Positions 53,622-62,900 of a stretch of DNA of 64,000 nucleotides are shown one piece after another. Source of the stretch: Halodesulfovibrio aestuarii (GTDB lineage: Bacteria > Desulfobacterota > Desulfovibrionia > Desulfovibrionales > Desulfovibrionaceae); assembly GCF_050571805.1 (NCBI RefSeq), contig NZ_CP192219.1; one strand, 5' to 3'. Under the pieces are notes generated by a model, which was not told the DNA's origin, made no database searches, and saw only the letters and a program-made list of their open reading frames with translations. Each line of letters begins with the position of its first letter. The first letter of the stretch is position 1. The position numbers and the translations under genes were made by a program.

Positions 53622-54727
53622 AAATTGCGTTCTGTACCCCGTTCAAACCGCTGACACACCCGCGCATATCCGGCGATGTGACTATTGCGGAAGATTTAGC
53701 GACGTTTTTCCAGAATCAAGGGCACGAAATATGGATCGTACCTCAATTATCCACTCGGTATATTTGGAAACGACCTCGCAACTGGGGACATATCTACGCA
53801 ACCATGCAGCTTGTTAAAGAAAATATACAAAACGAAAAACCGGATGTGTGGTTTACATACCACTCATACTACAAGGCACCAGATATTCTCGGCACTATGG
53901 CAGCAAGAGAACAAATACCTTACGCAATATTTGCCCCTTCCCACGCTCCAAAACGAAAAAAGGACTGGAGCACTAAGCCGGGGTATTACCTCAATAAAAA
54001 AGCACTGCAACACGCAACACATATTTTTGCGAACAAACAACGAGACCTTGAGGGACTAAGCCATATTGTCCCGCCAAGTCATCTCACTTTCATTCCACCC
54101 GGAATCCGCACAGATATTTTCACACGGAATGAAACGTTGCGCGCAGAAAAACGCACTGCATGGAATGCAACAGACAGTATTGTTGTGCTGACAATTGCCA
54201 TGCTGAGAAAAGGAACAAAATCAGAAGGTGTGGAACACGTCATCACCGCCTGCAGTGACCTTGCATATCAAGGGCACGACATCAAACTGATCATTGCGGG
54301 AGACGGCGTTATGCGTCCATATCTGGAAGAAGTCGCGCATAAGTTCTTACCAAACAGGCACATATTTTTAGGCATCGTCCCTTCTAAAGAGCTGCCGGCA
54401 CTCTATTCCAGTTGCGATATTTTTGCCTTCCCCGGCATAAATGAAGGTCTTGGCATGGTCTATCTGGAAGCGCAAAGTTGTGGGTTACCAGTTGTGGCGT
54501 GGGATCATGATGGAGCACCGCAAGTGGTCAACAATGGCACTACAGGCATCATCACTCCATCGTACGACAATAACGCGTTTTCACAGGCTATAGGCAAACT
54601 TGCAGCATCGCCAGACCTGCGAACGGCCATGGGTGCAGCCGCAACAAAACATACTGCGACAAATCATAACATCCGGCAGAATTATGCCGAGTTAGACGCA
54701 AAGCTTCGAGCCATTGCACAACAGTAA
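53618..54727 (+). CDS. Glycosyltransferase family 4-like protein, second
   Basis: A 369-residue GT-B enzyme starting at ATG 53618 (ATGA overlap with the preceding stop). N-terminal KIAFCTPFKPLTHPRISGDV; donor half with IPPGIRTDIF, TIAMLRKGTKSEGVEHVITA, IFLGIVPSKELPALYSSCDIFAFP and GLGMVYLEAQSCGLPVVAW. No membrane segments, so it probably acts at the inner face of the membrane. It is followed after 33 bases by the histidine phosphatase gene. Confidence 0.88.
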   Translation: MKIAFCTPFKPLTHPRISGDVTIAEDLATFFQNQGHEIWIVPQLSTRYIWKRPRNWGHIYATMQLVKENIQNEKPDVWFTYHSYYKAPDILGTMAAREQIPYAIFAPSHAPKRKKDWSTKPGYYLNKKALQHATHIFANKQRDLEGLSHIVPPSHLTFIPPGIRTDIFTRNETLRAEKRTAWNATDSIVVLTIAMLRKGTKSEGVEHVITACSDLAYQGHDIKLIIAGDGVMRPYLEEVAHKFLPNRHIFLGIVPSKELPALYSSCDIFAFPGINEGLGMVYLEAQSCGLPVVAWDHDGAPQVVNNGTTGIITPSYDNNAFSQAIGKLAASPDLRTAMGAAATKHTATNHNIRQNYAELDAKLRAIAQQ

Positions 54728-54760
54728 CAACAGTCAAGACGACATACGCCAGAGGTTACC

Positions 54761-55378
54761 ATGAAACAAACGTATATTGGTCTCCTACGCCATGCCCCCA
54801 CAGGATGGAACTCTGTCAAACGAATTCAGGGACAACATGATGTTTCACTTCCGCAAGAAAGTTACGATATCATCAGCGAATGGATTCCATCCATCATGCA
54901 ATATCCATGGACACGTATCCTCACCAGTGATCTTGCACGTGCCTACCATACCGCGCTTGCACTTAACAAACATACAAACGTTCCTATTGAACGTGATCCT
55001 CGCCTACGTGAACAAGATTGGGGAGCATGGGCAGGTCATACCATTCAGGATCTGCGCGAAACGACCCCCGAAGAAATAGCACGTCAGGAAGCTGCAGGAT
55101 GGGAGTTCAAACCACCGGGCGGCGAAAGCAGGATAGAGGTACTTAACAGGACCCTTGAAGCGATGCATGAAGCAACCCGACGATGGAACGGAGAACACAT
55201 CTTGATCGTAACCCATTATGGCAACATTGCGTCCATTGCCAACCACCTCATGCATACAAAGTTCCTTCCCGAAGAAGGAAAGCTTATCAAAAAACATGCA
55301 CTACATCGCCTGATTGCAGAACAAACTGCACCTGAAACAACACAATATTCAATCCTCTCCATTAATGAGGTGATCTGA
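54761..55378 (+). CDS. Histidine phosphatase (phosphoglycerate-mutase-like) family protein
   Basis: A 205-residue member of the branch-1 histidine phosphatases. The catalytic RHG motif reads LLRHAPTGWN (His about 11), with a second arginine block SDLARAYHTA, the acid region REQDWGAWAG and the second histidine in IVTHYGNIA (about 152). Gly to Ala in RHG is seen in other active members. Its stop overlaps the next start (TGATG). In a glycosyltransferase operon it may dephosphorylate a sugar phosphate, as GmhB- or CobC-like steps do. The substrate is not deducible. Confidence 0.88.
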   Translation: MKQTYIGLLRHAPTGWNSVKRIQGQHDVSLPQESYDIISEWIPSIMQYPWTRILTSDLARAYHTALALNKHTNVPIERDPRLREQDWGAWAGHTIQDLRETTPEEIARQEAAGWEFKPPGGESRIEVLNRTLEAMHEATRRWNGEHILIVTHYGNIASIANHLMHTKFLPEEGKLIKKHALHRLIAEQTAPETTQYSILSINEVI

Positions 55379-56580
55379 TGCGCGTAGTCCACTACTGTCA
55401 GCATGTGCTCGGCATGGGGCATTTTTTCCGCAGTCTGGAAATAGACAAGGCTCTCGTTGATCATGAAGTAACACTTGTTACCGGCGGCACTCCTTTATCC
55501 ATCACCTACCCCCCGCATGTACAAGTAATCGAACTGCCCCCTCTTTCCATGGACGAAGAGTTCGGAGCCTTCATCCGTACAGATAAAGACGGCTCCAAAC
55601 ATATTCTCTCAGAAGCAGAGCTTGAAATCATTAAACTCCAGCGTACCGACATTCTTACTGAAACACTCAAGGCATTGCAGCCCGATGTTTTTTTAATTGA
55701 ACTCTTCCCGTTCGGACGCAAGCAGTTCAGTTTTGAGCTTATGCCCGTCCTTGAACTCGCCAAGCAAAATGCATTTCCCAACATGTACACCATATGCAGT
55801 GTGCGTGATATTCTTGTAGAAAAAACGAAACAGCAACAATTCGAAGAACGTGTACTTTCTATCCTGAACTCATATTTCGATGCTGTTCTTGTACATACAG
55901 ACCCGAAAGTTATCACGCTGGACGCCACATTCCCCCGTATTAACGAGATCACAATTCCGATCTACAACACCGGATACATAACACCACTTCCACACGATCT
56001 CTGCCCTGAAGCAGTGCGAGAATCCCTTTCTATCACACCTGATACGCCATTCATTCTCGGCAGTATCGGCAGCGGATCTGTACATCCGGAAATCATGCAG
56101 CAACTCGCAGCCGCCTCTATTTTGCTCAACAGAACCACCCCGCACAGACTGCTGATTTCCACTGGTCCTTTTATGCAACCTGATGCCCGAACACGCATTC
56201 AAGAGCTTTGCGCACCGTACCCGCACATTACTGTTACTGATTTTATCTCTGATTTCATTACACATCTCAGCGCAGCCGATCTCTCCCTTAGTATGGCCGG
56301 ATACAATACAACAATGAATCTGCTGGCAGTAGACACGTTCGGACTGGTTTTTCCTTTTGATCAAAATAGAGAACAACGCATGCGATCAACCAGCCTTGAA
56401 AAACTTGGAGCACTCAAAATTCTTGAACAGAAAGAGATGGAACCAGACCGCCTCAGCGCAATACTTGAGCAGTATGTCAACACTCCTGCGCCACCGCCGC
56501 AACACTACGTTGACCTGCAAGGAGCAATGAAGTCTGTTCGGATATTGGAACAACTATTACAAAGTAAGGCCGTTGGGTAA
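55378..56580 (+). CDS. GT-B glycosyltransferase-like protein (COG4671-like), copy 2
   Basis: A 400-residue relative of the protein at 51.1 kb: VVHYCQHVLGMGHFFRSLEI at the N-terminus, LGSIGSGSVHPEI as nucleotide loop, and SMAGYNTTMNLLAVDTFGLVFPF in the donor half. It lacks the catalytic features of UDP-GlcNAc-specific MurG. Two copies with clearly different sequences suggest two successive transfer steps rather than a recent duplication. Coupled to the phosphatase by start-stop overlap. Confidence 0.82.
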   Translation: MRVVHYCQHVLGMGHFFRSLEIDKALVDHEVTLVTGGTPLSITYPPHVQVIELPPLSMDEEFGAFIRTDKDGSKHILSEAELEIIKLQRTDILTETLKALQPDVFLIELFPFGRKQFSFELMPVLELAKQNAFPNMYTICSVRDILVEKTKQQQFEERVLSILNSYFDAVLVHTDPKVITLDATFPRINEITIPIYNTGYITPLPHDLCPEAVRESLSITPDTPFILGSIGSGSVHPEIMQQLAAASILLNRTTPHRLLISTGPFMQPDARTRIQELCAPYPHITVTDFISDFITHLSAADLSLSMAGYNTTMNLLAVDTFGLVFPFDQNREQRMRSTSLEKLGALKILEQKEMEPDRLSAILEQYVNTPAPPPQHYVDLQGAMKSVRILEQLLQSKAVG

Positions 56581-56664
56581 CTCGAAGCTTACACTACCCG
56601 CCCCTTTGAAATCAGTTTATTTTTTATGATAAATGATACGTTGTGAACCGTGGGAGGGAACACT

Positions 56665-57468
56665 ATGGCAAAACAACGACCGTACATTTCAGCACTATGG
56701 CATGCAGTCCCTTCCAACATTCAAGAGTTGCTTGCACAGACCATCCAAGCTGGTGTGGAAGCCCATAAAACCAATGGGCGCCCTATGGGAAAAATTCCGT
56801 CAATATTTTTTCGCGCAGATGACATCGCTATCCCTTCAACAGCCTGCCGGAACATGCTTCGTATTTTTGCTGAATACGACACCCCTCTGGGGCTGGCAGT
56901 TGTTCCCGCATGGAGCACTGCCGCCCATGTTGAGGCACTGTTGTCAGTCGCACCTGAGAAAAATCACCTCTGGTGCTGGCACCAGCACGGCTGGTCTCAC
57001 GTGAACCATGCAACGCATGGCCGAAGCTGCGAATTTGGCAACGACAGAAAACATGAGGAATGTGCTGAGGAGTTGCAACAAGGTCATGACACCCTGAAAT
57101 CATTGTTCGGTGATACGTTCTATCCGGTATTCACACCACCGTGGAATAGAATTTCCGACTCGAACATCCAAATTTTAAAAGACATCGGTTGGAAAGCAAT
57201 CTCCCGCACAGCTTCTGCACCCTATCAAAAGATTTTACCGGATATTCCGGTTAATGTTGATCTGCACACACGGAACGAACTGACTGCAGCAAGCGGTTGG
57301 AAGGGATTACTGGCAGAGCTGCGTGCCGGAATTGCCTCCGGCCGTTGTGGAGTAATGATGCATCATGACAGAATGAACAGCGCCGCCGAGGAGTTTCTGC
57401 AACGCCTGCTGATAATCTTACAAAGCTACCCCGTACAGCCTGTTCCCATATATTCCTATATGCTATGA
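56665..57468 (+). CDS. Polysaccharide-deacetylase-like (NodB/DUF2334-like) protein
   Basis: A 267-residue protein; ATG 56665 has GGGAGGGA 5 bases ahead. NodB-like features: metal-binding Asp pair in FFRADDIAIPS (about 45-56), LAVVPAWS, HQHGWSHVNH (about 101-110, the H-x3-H-type motif) and FTPPWNR (about 148-154). The C-terminal VMMHHDRM carries the usual late histidine. No signal peptide, so deacetylation of a cytoplasmic glycan precursor is likely. This is the first non-transferase gene after the second COG4671-like one. Confidence 0.83.
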   Translation: MAKQRPYISALWHAVPSNIQELLAQTIQAGVEAHKTNGRPMGKIPSIFFRADDIAIPSTACRNMLRIFAEYDTPLGLAVVPAWSTAAHVEALLSVAPEKNHLWCWHQHGWSHVNHATHGRSCEFGNDRKHEECAEELQQGHDTLKSLFGDTFYPVFTPPWNRISDSNIQILKDIGWKAISRTASAPYQKILPDIPVNVDLHTRNELTAASGWKGLLAELRAGIASGRCGVMMHHDRMNSAAEEFLQRLLIILQSYPVQPVPIYSYML

Positions 57469-57614
57469 TGGTGGTTACTCATTATTTTGCTCAACCATAG
57501 AACGCAACATTATTGCATACAGGCCGGACAGACTACCTGCTTGCATATTTTCAGAAAAAATTTTCCATGAAAATACCCTGATTACTATGGTGAGCAGCAA
57601 CCGTAGGAACAGCT

Positions 57615-58307
57615 ATGCCGGAACAATCGTCACACACCGGATTTTTCACCCACGAGGCAGGCCAGAGTATCGGCTTTCCGTGGAGTAAATCTTTTGACTT
57701 TGCGGTTCAAAGTTTGCGGAACCGGTTCACACGCTCACTTATTACTATGAGCAGTCTAATCCTTGCGGTTGCTTTTCTTGCATTCATTTTGGTCAGTCTG
57801 GACATCGCCACAGGACTTATCAAATTCGGCGGCTCCCAGTTTGCCTCACTCCTCACAGAAATGGGGTTTGATGTTAACACCGCCCTCGGCACGGTAACAA
57901 CCGGCCCTAAAGAACGCTGGATCGTCCTTCTCTCACTTCTCGTATGCACCGTCGGTATTATCAACGCACAACTTATGTCCGTTACCGAACGGTTCCGTAT
58001 TATCGGTATATTCAAATGCCTTGGAGCGCTTGATTCCATCATCTTGCGCCTATTCCTCATAGAAGCAGCGCTTATCGGCATCATCGGTGCCGCAATAGGT
58101 GCTGCCGCAGGCATTGCCTTTGCGTTCCTTAACGGTCTGGTAAATTTCGGTGTAGCATCGTTGATTCTAGTATCGCTGATGAATGTCTTCATCTCGTTTC
58201 TTATTGCTACGGGTACAGGATTTGCGTTGAGCATTATCGGTGTATTGTACCCTGCCATTCTTGCTGCACGCATGGAACCAGTAAAAGCACTTAACGCACA
58301 GCACTAG
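57615..58307 (+). CDS. Minimal FtsX-family ABC permease
   Basis: A 230-residue permease with only four predicted helices: one after AVQSLRNRFTRSLITMSSLIL (about 45-68), then three in the FtsX core (about 98-120, 140-175, 185-215). The end LYPAILAARMEPVKALNA is the typical FtsX/MacB C-terminus. Between the first and second helices there are only about 25 residues, so the large periplasmic domain of MacB or LolC/E is missing. It probably pairs with the giant permease at 59.9 kb and the ATPase at 59.2 kb. Confidence 0.85.
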   Translation: MPEQSSHTGFFTHEAGQSIGFPWSKSFDFAVQSLRNRFTRSLITMSSLILAVAFLAFILVSLDIATGLIKFGGSQFASLLTEMGFDVNTALGTVTTGPKERWIVLLSLLVCTVGIINAQLMSVTERFRIIGIFKCLGALDSIILRLFLIEAALIGIIGAAIGAAAGIAFAFLNGLVNFGVASLILVSLMNVFISFLIATGTGFALSIIGVLYPAILAARMEPVKALNAQH

Positions 58308-58316
58308 GAAGTACTC

Positions 58317-59213
58317 ATGCCACGCACGTTCTTCCCCTCAAAACGCCATCGCATGCTCACTGCATTGTGGTACTTGTTACGAAAGCCTCATAAGGCATTG
58401 AAATCCATTTATCGCGACAGACACGATGCTCTATGGTGGCAACAATACGTCACAAAGTCCTACGGGCTGGAACTGGGCCTGCCGCAGGTAGACCTGCTCG
58501 ATCTTATTCCTGAATTTGAAGAAACAATTTCGCCATATGCTATGCTGGAAGCCGCCGCAACACCTATGGATATTGCCCTGCTCAAAGGACTCGCCCGATC
58601 ATACGACGCGTGTGATTATCTGGAAATCGGGAGATGGCGCGGTGAGTCCATCACAAATGTAGCTCCGCACACAAGGACCTGCTTTTCTCTCAGTTTATCA
58701 CCGGCACAGCAGGCACAAGCCGGGTTCAGCAATTCCATGATCCGGCAGGACGGGTTCTTTATCACGCCTACGCAGTATCCCAACATCACATGTATAGACT
58801 GCGATACGCTCTCGTTTGATTTTTCTACTCTTACAAAAAACTTTGATCTTATTTTTGTCGATGGTGACCACCATGCAGCCGCTGTTGCCAGTGACACCCG
58901 AAATATTTTCCCTTTGTTGAAAGACGATAATTCCATGATTGTATGGCATGATTACGCAAATTCACCGGAAAAAATTCGCTGGGCTGTACTGGCAGGAATT
59001 CTGGACGGCCTTCCGGCAAACGAACATCAGTACCTGTACCATGCTTCAAACACCCTTTGCGCCATCTACACTCGCAAAAAACTGTCCGCAACATATCAGG
59101 GGTTTGCCATAACTCCGGATAAAATTTTTGAAGTTACCATCCGCGCCCACAAGCTGGAGACACCGGCAATAGGGTATAGTCAGGGAGAGGCTCGATGGAC
59201 GAAAAACAGATAA
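58317..59213 (+). CDS. Class I SAM-dependent methyltransferase-like protein
   Basis: A 298-residue protein. Residues about 98-215 form a Rossmann methyltransferase of the Methyltransf_24 type: YLEIGRWRGESI (motif I, an EIGR variant of the usual EIGxGxG), LIFVDGDHHAAAVASD with the metal-binding DGDH, and MIVWHDY. The N-terminal 95 residues are basic and helical. It lies between the two ABC components and overlaps the ATPase gene by 19 bases, so methylation belongs to the same pathway. Confidence 0.78.
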   Translation: MPRTFFPSKRHRMLTALWYLLRKPHKALKSIYRDRHDALWWQQYVTKSYGLELGLPQVDLLDLIPEFEETISPYAMLEAAATPMDIALLKGLARSYDACDYLEIGRWRGESITNVAPHTRTCFSLSLSPAQQAQAGFSNSMIRQDGFFITPTQYPNITCIDCDTLSFDFSTLTKNFDLIFVDGDHHAAAVASDTRNIFPLLKDDNSMIVWHDYANSPEKIRWAVLAGILDGLPANEHQYLYHASNTLCAIYTRKKLSATYQGFAITPDKIFEVTIRAHKLETPAIGYSQGEARWTKNR

Positions 59214-59935
59214 TTGTCCGGGTTGAAGGCGTTAAGAAGACCTTCAAAATGGGTAAGCAGCTTGTACATGCATTGCGCGGCATTAATCTGGAAATTTATG
59301 CCGGTGAATATCTATCTATTATGGGGGCTTCCGGTAGCGGAAAAAGTACGTTGTTCAACATGATCGGTGGGCTGGATAAGCCTACAGAAGGAAAAGTTTT
59401 TATCGATGAAGTAGATATTTCTCAGCTGGATGCCTACGAGCTTGCATGGCTGCGCAACCGGAAAATCGGCTATATCTTCCAGACATTCAACATCATTCCA
59501 ACGTTGACCGCGCTGGAAAATGTTACCCTGCCTATGATCTTTGCAGGAATGCATAATGAAGCTGCAACGGAAAAAGGATTACAGCTGCTTGACCTTGTTG
59601 GACTGGGCTCCCGTCATCAGCATAAGCCTCTGGAATTATCCGGTGGTCAGCAGCAGCGTGTAGCCATTGCTCGTTCTTTCGCAAACGATCCGACAATTAT
59701 TCTTGCGGATGAACCTACGGGCAACCTGGACAATCGCACCGGCGAAGAAGTCATTGAGTTGTTGCGTACTCTGTGCAGAGAACGCGGAGTAACCATTATT
59801 ACGGCTACACACGATTACAAAATGATCAGCGTATCCGACCGCGTAGTGTGGGTTAAAGACGGACGAGTTGATAAAGAAGAACACCGCGACGAACTTAAAA
59901 TTTCTCTTGGTACCATCGGGGAGAAGGAGCACTAA
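59195..59935 (+). CDS. ABC transporter ATPase, LolD/MacB type
   Basis: The 246-residue ATPase has Walker A MGASGSGKSTLFNMIGGLDKP (about 42-50 core), Q-loop FQTFNIIPTLTALEN, signature LSGGQQQRVAIARS, Walker B ILADEPTGNLD and H-loop TATHD. The sequence belongs to the MacB/LolD/FtsE group that drives mechanotransmission permeases rather than channel-type transporters. AGGGAGAGG ribosome site. Its stop overlaps the start of the giant permease gene (TAATG). Confidence 0.95.
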   Translation: MDEKQIIVRVEGVKKTFKMGKQLVHALRGINLEIYAGEYLSIMGASGSGKSTLFNMIGGLDKPTEGKVFIDEVDISQLDAYELAWLRNRKIGYIFQTFNIIPTLTALENVTLPMIFAGMHNEAATEKGLQLLDLVGLGSRHQHKPLELSGGQQQRVAIARSFANDPTIILADEPTGNLDNRTGEEVIELLRTLCRERGVTIITATHDYKMISVSDRVVWVKDGRVDKEEHRDELKISLGTIGEKEH

Positions 59936-62900
59936 TGAACTCCATCTTTACCATACCGCCCCATAAGGGTTCCACCGCACCAAACATAATGATCTTCATT
60001 ATGCTCTGTCTTATACTCTGCACTACAGTTCAAACTGGCTATGCACGTAAGTCCACAAACAGCGACAGGAAATTCAAACTGACCACAACGGCTCTTTCTT
60101 TACTGCAAGAAAGGTTCACAGGGTCGCAAGGTGCAAAAGAAGCAGCGCGCTTTATCCATGAACAACTCAAAACAGACTTTTCTGCCCATAAGTCTGTGAC
60201 AACCGGTATCCAGTCATATCTCTTGCCCGTTACCCACTTCAAAGTAGGTACCCTTAGAAGAACAGACACATTACACCAGCAAAGTATAACGCTTCCCCCC
60301 TTGCGCCTCAATGCGGTCACACCATCAACCACCTCGGAAAAAGGCATCACAGGGCATGTAATATACGTTAAGGGGGGAGAGCTTGCAGAGTTCAACGGCA
60401 AGGATGTGCAGGGTGCTATCGTCATTATGGATTTAGCATCCGGAAAAAACTGGATTAATGCGGCACAACTTGGTGCATCTGCACTCATTTATGTAGATGA
60501 AGGAAACGCCACGCCTCCTACCAAAGCACTCTTTAACGATAAGTTTGAACTTACGCCTATCAACTTTCCCCGATTCTGGATCTCCCGCGAAAAAGCTGCG
60601 GAGTTTTTTGGTGACCTTAACTCGCTATACGAACAAACGCTGCCGAAAGATCCGGTAACAAAAGTCACAGTTTCCGCCAATATTGAATGGGTTCAGGCAG
60701 AAGGCGAAAACGTCTGGGCTTTTATTCCCGGCACAGGCACAGATGCCGACAGCAAATTTATGCTCGTAGAAGCGTTTTATGATGCAGCCGCATTTGTTCC
60801 GGAACATGCCCCCGGAGCAGATGAATCGACTTCTATTGCAACCTTACTGTCCATTGCTGAGCAACTAAGAAAGAATCCGCCGAAAGCATCCGTACTGTTA
60901 CTTGCCACATCCGGCCACTCACAGAGCAATGCGGGGATGCGCTCTTTCGCGTCGCTATTAACGCAAAAGCTGAGTGATATAAAAGACTCTTCTACTCAAC
61001 TTGCTCAAAAAGCATCAGATACCAGAGACACCATCGCACTTCTTCATAATCCAGAGCTATTCTCCACACCGGAATCTTTGAATATATATTCATCAAGGGA
61101 ACGTGAACTTTTTCGCACTGCATTGGATTCTGTATCCAAAACGCAAGTTGACCTTTTCACCCGCGAAGTTGTCCGGTTACGCCTTGCGGCAACAGGTTCA
61201 AGTGAAGATTCTAAACGAATTAAAGAACTGGCGGCAAAACGCCTTGAACTCAGAAACGTGGTCTGGCTAAGTTCAAAAGTACAAGCACAAAATCCTGTTC
61301 CACCTGAAGAACTTAGGATCTTGCGCAACTTGGTATCTCTTGCGCTTGCAGAACAGCAGGAAAGATTTGCAGATCTCATCATCCGGTTACGCAGCGCAGA
61401 CAGCAAACTCCTCCTGAAAGAAGCCATCGGCGAACGCACCATGCAAGCAGGATTCGGACTCTATCTATCTACCCATGGCACTGGTGTCGGCGGATTTACT
61501 CGAGGATATTTATATGAATTGAAAGCGAGTATTAACCGCACATCATTCTTCAGTCCATTGTCTGAGCTGGTGACTGAAAACGCTAAGAAACTGCCGAACT
61601 ACGATACATTATGGCAAGATTCGCTTCATCCGACTCCAACGACACCATGGCAAAGTTATCTTCCGGATCTCCCAACATTCGACAGCGAAGTTCTGGCGAT
61701 TGCGGGCTTTCCGATGATCAGTATTGCCTCACTTCACGATTTCCGTCCGCTATGGGGAACCCCGCACGACGTTCTGGCAGCAACAGACCAAAAATATGCA
61801 CTGGAACAGAATCAGTTCGTCACGTCGCTTATTGCCAACATTGCAAATGAAAGTCTGCCCGATATTGAACGAGGCAGAAACGGCCTTGCCACACTGGGAG
61901 GAAGTGTCAACCTGCAAAGACAAGGAGAACCTTTTCCAGATAAACCTGCCGTAGGCACACTGGTTCTTACTTATCAAGGTCCTTCCCGTTTCTACGCCAT
62001 GGTTAACACGGACGGCAGCTTTGAATTGCCGGGGCTTGCCACATCACAGCAAACCATCCATAAGGCTGTCATAGAAGCGTATAAGCTCGCTCCGGATACT
62101 GGTCTAGCAGTGTGGGCCGTGGATAAGCCGAGTACCGGCAAAAGCAATTACCGTGTCAAAATGCGCCGCAATACTATGGGAACCCAACTCACCATGTTTG
62201 ATTGTGCGCAATCAACTCTTTTCAATTTACTTGATGCACGGACACTTGCGTACTTATATCGAACTGAAATTATTGATGCACGAACTGAAACCAGTCCGTT
62301 ACGCTACTGGTATTCAAGACTGGATACTCGTGATTCTACGCTGGGGACTTTTTTCCTTGAGCCGGACGTCCCGTTCAAGCTCACCCTTTCGGATACTGTC
62401 CTCGGTAAAAAAGTTCTGCTGCTAAACAACACCCAGAAAGACCCGCTTGGCAAAGGCTATCTTATAAGTAAATGGCCCGTCATTCCGTTCACAGAATACC
62501 ATGCCGCGAAAGACATGTGGACACTACTCATCCCCCGGATCAAAAATCTGGAAGAAAAGGGCATCAACAACGAGCGAATTTCCAATCTGTATCAACAAGC
62601 ACAACTACTGCTTGAGCAAGCAGAACAATACTACCAGCAAAAAGACTGGGTTGGTCTGATGAACACATCACGAGCATCCCTTGCTACGGCTTCTCTTGTT
62701 TACAATGATATTGAAGGAACCCAAAGGGACGTTCTCTCCGGTGTACTTTTCTATATTGCTCTGTTTGTGCCGTTTGCCTATTGCCTTGAACGTCTGTTCT
62801 TCGGTTTTTCCTCCATCTACAAACGCATTATTGCGTTCCTCGGCCTACTCACGGTTACTATTATTCTAGTTTATTTTGTTCATCCGGCATTCCAGCTGAC

